Positions 58,526-64,000 of a DNA stretch of 64,000 nt are shown here, one piece after another (position 1 is the stretch's first letter; each line of letters starts with the position of its first letter). Source of the stretch: Crambe crambe (lineage: Eukaryota; Porifera; Demospongiae; Poecilosclerida; Crambeidae). Made by a program: the position numbers and the translations under genes. The DNA is taken from assembly GCA_963924555.1 (NCBI GenBank), contig OZ004588.1, forward strand, positions 62,001 through 126,000, in the 5' to 3' direction. Under the pieces are notes generated by a model. It was not told the DNA's origin. It did not search any database and saw nothing but the letters and a program-made list of their open reading frames with translations.

Positions 58526-61500
58526 CTAATGGTCGGTTGGCTCTTTAGAAGATATCTCCCTCAAGATAGCTAACAGGTCTACACCAAAATAGTAAGCTTT
58601 TTTGACTACATCGAACATTGCTCTAGTGATGGCAGGGGTGACAGTAAGTCCTGGATCTGGCTTTTCTCCTGCTACTTCCTTCAGCTCGAACACTAGAAGC
58701 TGTAAGAACAAAGAGGATAGCAGCTGAAACATTGAGAAGTATTATTATAGGAACTCACATTCATCCAGAGCTTAGCATGAAGGGGCACTGCTTGCAGAGC
58801 TCTGTTGAACATCCACCTTGCTTCCTTGGTGTGCTTTAATTGGATTTCAACATCTATAGCTCTGGAGAATGAAATAACAACACTGCTACGGTTTCTCAGC
58901 AAAAGTACACCAGCCAGTTTACTATATAAACAGGCTGATAAGCTTTGATGTGGTGAGGAAGGCTATGATGCGTAGATTAACTACTTACAATTTCCATAGT
59001 GATGGGCAGTGAGGGTTGAGGGCCAAGTACTCAGCCAGTGTGGTCTGAGCGATGTCTATACATACAGGCTGTTGTACCAAGGCACACTGGACCACTCTAA
59101 AGTAGATAACATCCATTGTAAATTTGGACCATCTGTGTGCCACGTTGTGCTGCTAAGCAATTGAAAAAATGTTCGGATTCTTGGAGTGGTTGACCAGTTG
59201 CTTAGCAGCGCAGCCAAAGCTGCTTGTGGTTAGATAACAATAATTAATCATTCCACACACACAAATCAATAGCAATAAATAAATAAACAATAAAACAACA
59301 ACAAAATGCTGAACTAGAGTACCATCACACACATTCAAGGACTTGCCTGGATAAGAGGACTGTATTTGTAGGAAGGAATTTGGCAAATTTTCTGAGCAGT
59401 GAGAGTTTAAGGGGTGAGGAAGGGGGCAGACAATCCACAACCAGATCAATCATCTAGAAGAAAATAAAGTATGCTCAGATGTTGCACATAGTTCTGAATA
59501 ACAGTTTTAGTTGCTCAGCTGACCTCATTGTGAAAGGTGTAATCTTCACATGTGAAAGTTAGTATGCCTGTGTCCATGCTGGTGATGGTGGCATGTTGAT
59601 ACAGACGTGACCAATCAACATCCAGGATGCAGCGTTGCACACAGTCCAAGAACCGTTGGAAGCCCACCTGACTTAACATTCCCCTTGGACGCATGTAGTG
59701 AATGTACTCCATCCAGATGGCCTTACGGTCCTCACAGGAGTGGATGCAGTGCAGAGCGGACTCGTATGCCTCCTCTGGGCCAGTATGGAACAGACCCTCT
59801 CCTAGTAGCGAGGAGGACTGTGAAGATGAGGAGGGAGCAACTGTCACTTCCACCAGGAGGCTGTGGTTCAGTACAGATATAAACATACATCCACTATCAA
59901 CCTTAAAGGGAGCAATATTATTTGTGGCCAAGTGTGAGTCTATGATGCCTAGACTCACTTTCAACTATTAAAGGTTAAATCAAGTCCATATTTTTGAAAA
60001 TGGAGACCAACAACACTCAAATCCATTCAGCATCTCACTTGACTATTAAAATGAAATTGGTCATGAAAATTTTCAGAACATAGACTCCGGAATTTTTTAC
60101 AATATAACACTCAAATGTGAATATAAGCATTCAGCATGACACCTAGACTCATTTTTGACTATTAAAATCGAAATTGGTCACGTAATTTACTATAGACTTA
60201 GGAAATTTCTGAAAAAGGCCAGATAGTAACACTCAAATGTGAATCTAAGCACGGTGCCCAAGTCTTGGTTAAAAAGCTAAAATCAGTCACATCACAATTT
60301 CTGCTCAAGTTTTAGATCCTATCAAAAATTTAAGGGTGTTTGTGAGGGGGATGGCTTAGCAATACATACATACCAGTAACACAACCAGAGTGGAGTGTGC
60401 TGATCTCCTAAGTTCTTCACATCTACTCCTGCAGCAAATGGTGGAACAGACTGACCATATCCCACCATCTGATTCAGCAGTTTCCTGTATACAAAATTCA
60501 TATTAAGTGCATGGGTGGTACTTCTCTTAAGACTGTACCTGTACAAAGTCAGGACTCCAGCTGTGGAAAGTTCCTTAGGTGCATCCACATAGAACTTCCT
60601 CACACACTCCACCAACCACTCTACTGCCTCCTTCACACGACTGACCTGACCTTCGCACTCTTTCTGAGGGTCAGTTCTGGATAGCTCCAACCTAGCAGCA
60701 AGGTAATACAGTTCGGCTCTCCTAGGACAGGATTGGACAGCTTGCTTTAGCACATCACTGCTGTTCACCCCATCTAATTCCTTGATCCTGTACCAGTAAG
60801 AAAAATGACATCAAATCATGGGAACAGTTAATTGTTAATTAAGACACACTAAAATTGAACAGTAAAGGTCATCAAAGCAGCATAGTGGGCACTCTAACCT
60901 GGCCAAGGTCATCCACAAATCAGTGAGGTGAGGGCAGAGAGCAGTCAATTTATTCAGCATGTTGATGGCCTTTTGATGACTGCCATGAGTGGCTTCAAAA
61001 AGCAGCAGATTTCGATAGAGAGGCAAGCTTAGCTCCACTGCTCTCTGGCTGGACGAACTCGAGTCATTTAGAAGCTCAAAGTAGATTTTGAAGAGCCTGA
61101 GTATCTTCTTGTAGTCTTGCTGAGGGAGGTCTGTGGTTCTCATGAAGGGAATGGCAAAGGGTTGGAAATTGATGATCTTTACAGGAATGGTGTGATGAGA
61201 GTCGGCACTAAAGAAAGAGCCTGGCAGCTGGCCGCAGTACAGCACACACAGTTGGCACAGCGAAAATAAAATACGTTCTGCTCTGGACATGAAACTCCAC
61301 AAGCCTGTTCAGAAAGACAAAGTTTATCACTTGTAAATTAAGTCTAGCACCAGTCTTAGGTCTAACCCTCTAATTATTAAGTCCAGCAGCCCCAGTAATA
61401 AGTCTAACCCTCTAATTATTAAGTCCAATGCACCTTTAAAATGGTTTCCTTTTCCTTCTTCTGAAGACTGCCGAGCCTGATTAAAGCGTTTGAGAGCGAC

Positions 61501-64000
61501 AGAGGATCTGCCAGTTTGCAAGTCCAGCAAAATTGCATTGATAAAGAGTTCAAAGTATCTCCGAGATGTGATGTCCTGCTCTGATTGAGGGTGCTTCTTC
61601 AGGTGAGCCAAGCCTTCATTGATGGCCTTCAATTTGGACTTAAAACAAAGAGCAAGCCTGACAGTCTACAAGATAAACAAAACAAAAACAAACAAACAAA
61701 CGAATAGAACAAATAAACAATATTAGACATGCACATAGGTCAAGCTGTCATTAATGTACCTCCAGTATGACAGCATATGATCCTGTAGCCTCCACAGCTT
61801 TGGGGAAAAATTGATACAATCCTTCAAATTGTTCCTGAGCCACGAGGATCAGCTCTGCTTTCACTCGGAGGAATAAAATCCAGACATCAGGCAAGTTTAG
61901 CCGTGATTTCTCCAGCAGTACAATGGCTTGTTCCAGTTTCTTTTCCTTTATAAGCTTCTGTGCAGAGGCTAAAATGCTGGAGGTGTCAGAAGAGGAAGGA
62001 CCAGAATCCTCACTTGGTCCACCCCTATCCCTTTTCTCTTCTTCTGTGTCAAAATATCGTCTGAAAACACAATAAGAAAAAAAAAAAAAAATAATGAAGG
62101 CACCATCTTGCTGTTTAACAGCATTACTGGCTGGCCATCTGGCTACCCCTTCATGGAGTATAGCACCTATGTAACCCAACAAATAAAACCAAAAATTCTT
62201 GCACTACCTTCTCTCCTCTGTTTTCACTGGTAACAAGGCCGAAAGAGAAGCGATTGGATCAGGACTATGATCAATGCCTGTTAGACTGGGATTATGCTCA
62301 ATTGGTTGCAGCTTCTCCAACAGCTTCTTTCGAGTGCTCTCTAATAAACAACTTCTGCTGATGGGATCTTCAAAACTGATGAACTCTTTCTTACTTCCTC
62401 CTTTACCCTTCACTCTCTCATTATTGGCCTCGTGAATAGCAAGTCTGAATAGCTCCTCATCTGAGACCCTATCTCCATATCGTTCAACAAATTTGGATGA
62501 GAAGGCAGAGACTTTGCTATTGATGGCCTCTATAACTTCTGGTTGGTCAGCATTGCTGAGCGATACCAGTTCTTGTTCTGTACATCCTGCCAAGGAAGGA
62601 GCGTACGATATCACATCCCTCGTCAATTCCTCTTTGCTCATCACCACATCACGAAGGTGCTGAGCCGTGCACTTGGGGTCATTACAAACACCAGTAAGCT
62701 CGAAACGACACATGACCTTATTCGGATCCATTTTATTGGAGTATGTGACTGAACTGAAGGGGGTTTTATTGCTGGTTGAGCGAAAGGCTGGGTTTAATCG
62801 ATAAGAGGTGAACATGAGCAAGGGAGAGGAATAAGGCTGGTAACCTGTTGAACTCTTAGCACCACTTACAGATGAAAATGATGGTGTTGCTGATAATGAT
62901 TGCTCTATTTCTTTCACCTTTGTTTCTGAGAGTTGGATAGGGACTGGGAGGAGAGACTGGTTTGTGATGACACAGTTGGTGGACATGAATGCAAGTGTTG
63001 AGAAGTCAGGAGTCACAGTGGAACTAACACTGTCCACAATACTCATCAAATTAGAGTTGTCCTTCACTGCTAGGATTTTGTTGATCAAGCCGCTAGCCTT
63101 CCCACCACTACTACTGCTGCTGTTCTCTACTTCGTCAGAGGCTGACTTGGACGAGGACTGTGTAGTACTACTCTTAATCTTTCTCAATCCTGAAGTTCTT
63201 GCACAAGTCTCTGTGGGGTCATCGTCCTCAGAGGAGGTAGGAGGTTGCTTGCCGGAACCACTTGCAGCCGATGCCTTTGAGGAGAGCTTGCTGCTAATCA
63301 AATGATAAATCGGAAGCGATTCTTTCCCACTGACTGATTTTGCCGCTATTTTCCCCTTCAGTTGCTCTATCTCGTCCATGTACTTCTGGAGACTTTTACT
63401 CAGCTTCAAATTTTTTCCTTGGGATGGCTGATCAGAATCCTTCAACTTGGCAGTTGAAGATCTTCCTTTATGTCCAACTTGCTTTCTGGGACTAGATAAA
63501 TCCTGCTCTGAATCAGTATCCTTCAACTTGGCAGTTGAAGATCTTCCTTTATGTCCAACTTGCTTTCTGGGACTAGATAAATCCTGCTCTGAATCAGTAT
63601 CCTTCAACTTGGCAGTTGAAGATCTTCCTTTATGTCCAACTTGCTTTCTGGAACTAGGTAAATCCTGCTCTGAATCAGTCACATGTGGGGAGGCAGTCGT
63701 TAAAGATTTGCTGTCAGTAGCTTTGGTTATAATCACTTCATCGCTGGAACTCATAGAAGAAACCAGCTCAGAATCTTCTTTTACACGACATTTTCTGGAT
63801 CCAGTCACCACGCTTTTTCTCACAGCCTCAAGAGCTACATCACTGATGGATTCCGACTGAATAGTCAGTGAGGCGTCCCTTGCAAATTTACGTCTTGGGA
63901 CTATTACAAGTGGAGGAGTATCACTGGAAACTATGAAGGAGTCTTCAGTGCAATGATGGAAGTAAGAAGTTGTAAGTGACGGCCAGTCCTCTTCACCACA
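58526..64000 (-). CDS. ZFC3H1: ZFC3H1-type zinc-finger/HAT-repeat protein (partial, N-terminus off the edge)
   Basis: ZFC3H1 is the scaffold of the PAXT complex linking the nuclear exosome helicase MTR4 to polyadenylated RNAs. The large exon (64000-62204) stays open to the window edge. It is Ser/Lys rich and then carries the single C3H finger CRFELTGVCNDPKCTAQH (CX7CX4CX3H), followed by RDVISYAPSLAGCTEQEL, the family signature. Downstream exons carry half-a-TPR (HAT) helices near 62060-61760, 61632-61440, 61290-60895, 60790-60320, 59964-59515, 59449-59340, 59110-58990, 58862-58755 and 58700-58526. Examples are KEARWMFNRALQAVPLHAKL and EKKLEQAIVLLEKSRLNLPD. The protein ends LREISSKEPTDH. Three near-identical 27-residue tandem repeats lie near the start of the visible part. 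Exon borders in the HAT half are approximate. Confidence 0.9.
59148..59215. repeat. Short inverted repeat in a ZFC3H1 intron
   Basis: GCTGCTAAGCAA and TTGCTTAGCAGC are exact reverse complements separated by about 38 bp. It could be a tiny MITE or a hairpin. Confidence 0.7.
59930..60300. repeat. Degenerate tandem repeat in a ZFC3H1 intron
   Basis: Three to four units of about 110 bp share AACACTCAAATGTGAATCTAAGC, ATGACACCTAGACTCA and GACTATTAAAATGAAATTGG phrases. A related, more diverged sequence (reverse sense) occurs at 26520-26650 in a NAV intron. Confidence 0.7.
63446..63690 (-). repeat. Three 81-bp coding tandem repeats in ZFC3H1
   Basis: Each unit encodes TDSEQDLSSPRKQVGHKGRS followed by STAKLKD. 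Units one and two are identical over most of their length; the third has PSS for SSP. The 81-bp period keeps the frame. Confidence 0.95.

Noticed and set aside
1-64000. tRNA, rRNA, CRISPR arrays, operons or viral genes
   Set aside because: I saw no cloverleaf with A/B boxes, no rRNA, no regular spacer array, and no complete viral or retroelement gene. A covariance-model scan would be needed for small RNAs.

Overview
This window is eukaryotic: every recognisable gene is built from short exons joined by small GT-AG introns (often 50-300 bp, two apparently GC-AG), genes are packed a few hundred bases apart, and AATAAA signals follow several stops. All identified proteins are animal orthologues. 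The compact gene-dense layout, the AT-rich intergenic DNA with TAGC runs, and animal-specific genes such as TEAD, FRS2 and NAV suggest an early-branching metazoan. A demosponge resembling Amphimedon is my best guess, but that is an inference from style, not proof.

Layout from left to right: the N-terminal exons of an unidentified gene (minus, leaves the left edge); TEAD/Scalloped (minus) head-to-head with kappaB-Ras/NKIRAS (plus); a small five-exon TMEM9-family gene (minus, assembled here from exons too short to show as long ORFs); an orphan signal-peptide plus seven-helix membrane protein (minus); carnitine palmitoyltransferase 1 (minus) head-to-head with Rabin8/RAB3IP (plus); an RN-tre-like TBC RabGAP (minus); proteasome subunit alpha-1 (minus) head-to-head with a MANSC-domain membrane protein (plus); a 12-kb neuron navigator (NAV) gene (minus) head-to-head with a lysosomal/gastric-type acid lipase (plus); a decayed duplicated stretch holding an intronless orphan ORF; NUP37 (plus); a 3.2-kb gene-poor stretch with a MITE; FRS2 (plus, single coding exon); two TMTC O-mannosyltransferase paralogues head-to-head (minus and plus); and ZFC3H1 (minus, leaves the right edge).

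The genes do not form one pathway. The organisation is a series of divergent pairs on short shared promoters and convergent pairs with close 3' ends. Local functional pairings are suggestive only: a Rab GEF beside a Rab GAP, and a fat-oxidation gene (CPT1) with a perfect DR1 nuclear-receptor element in its promoter.

The strongest unusual signals are: a 220-bp, 99% identical inverted tract inside the otherwise diverged TMTC paralogues (gene conversion); the DR1 element upstream of CPT1; a NAV AAA domain with substitutions in both Walker A and Walker B; traces of a lipase-NUP37 tandem duplication; two copies of a 179-bp MITE-like element; and an orphan 7TM protein. I found no complete new multi-gene system.
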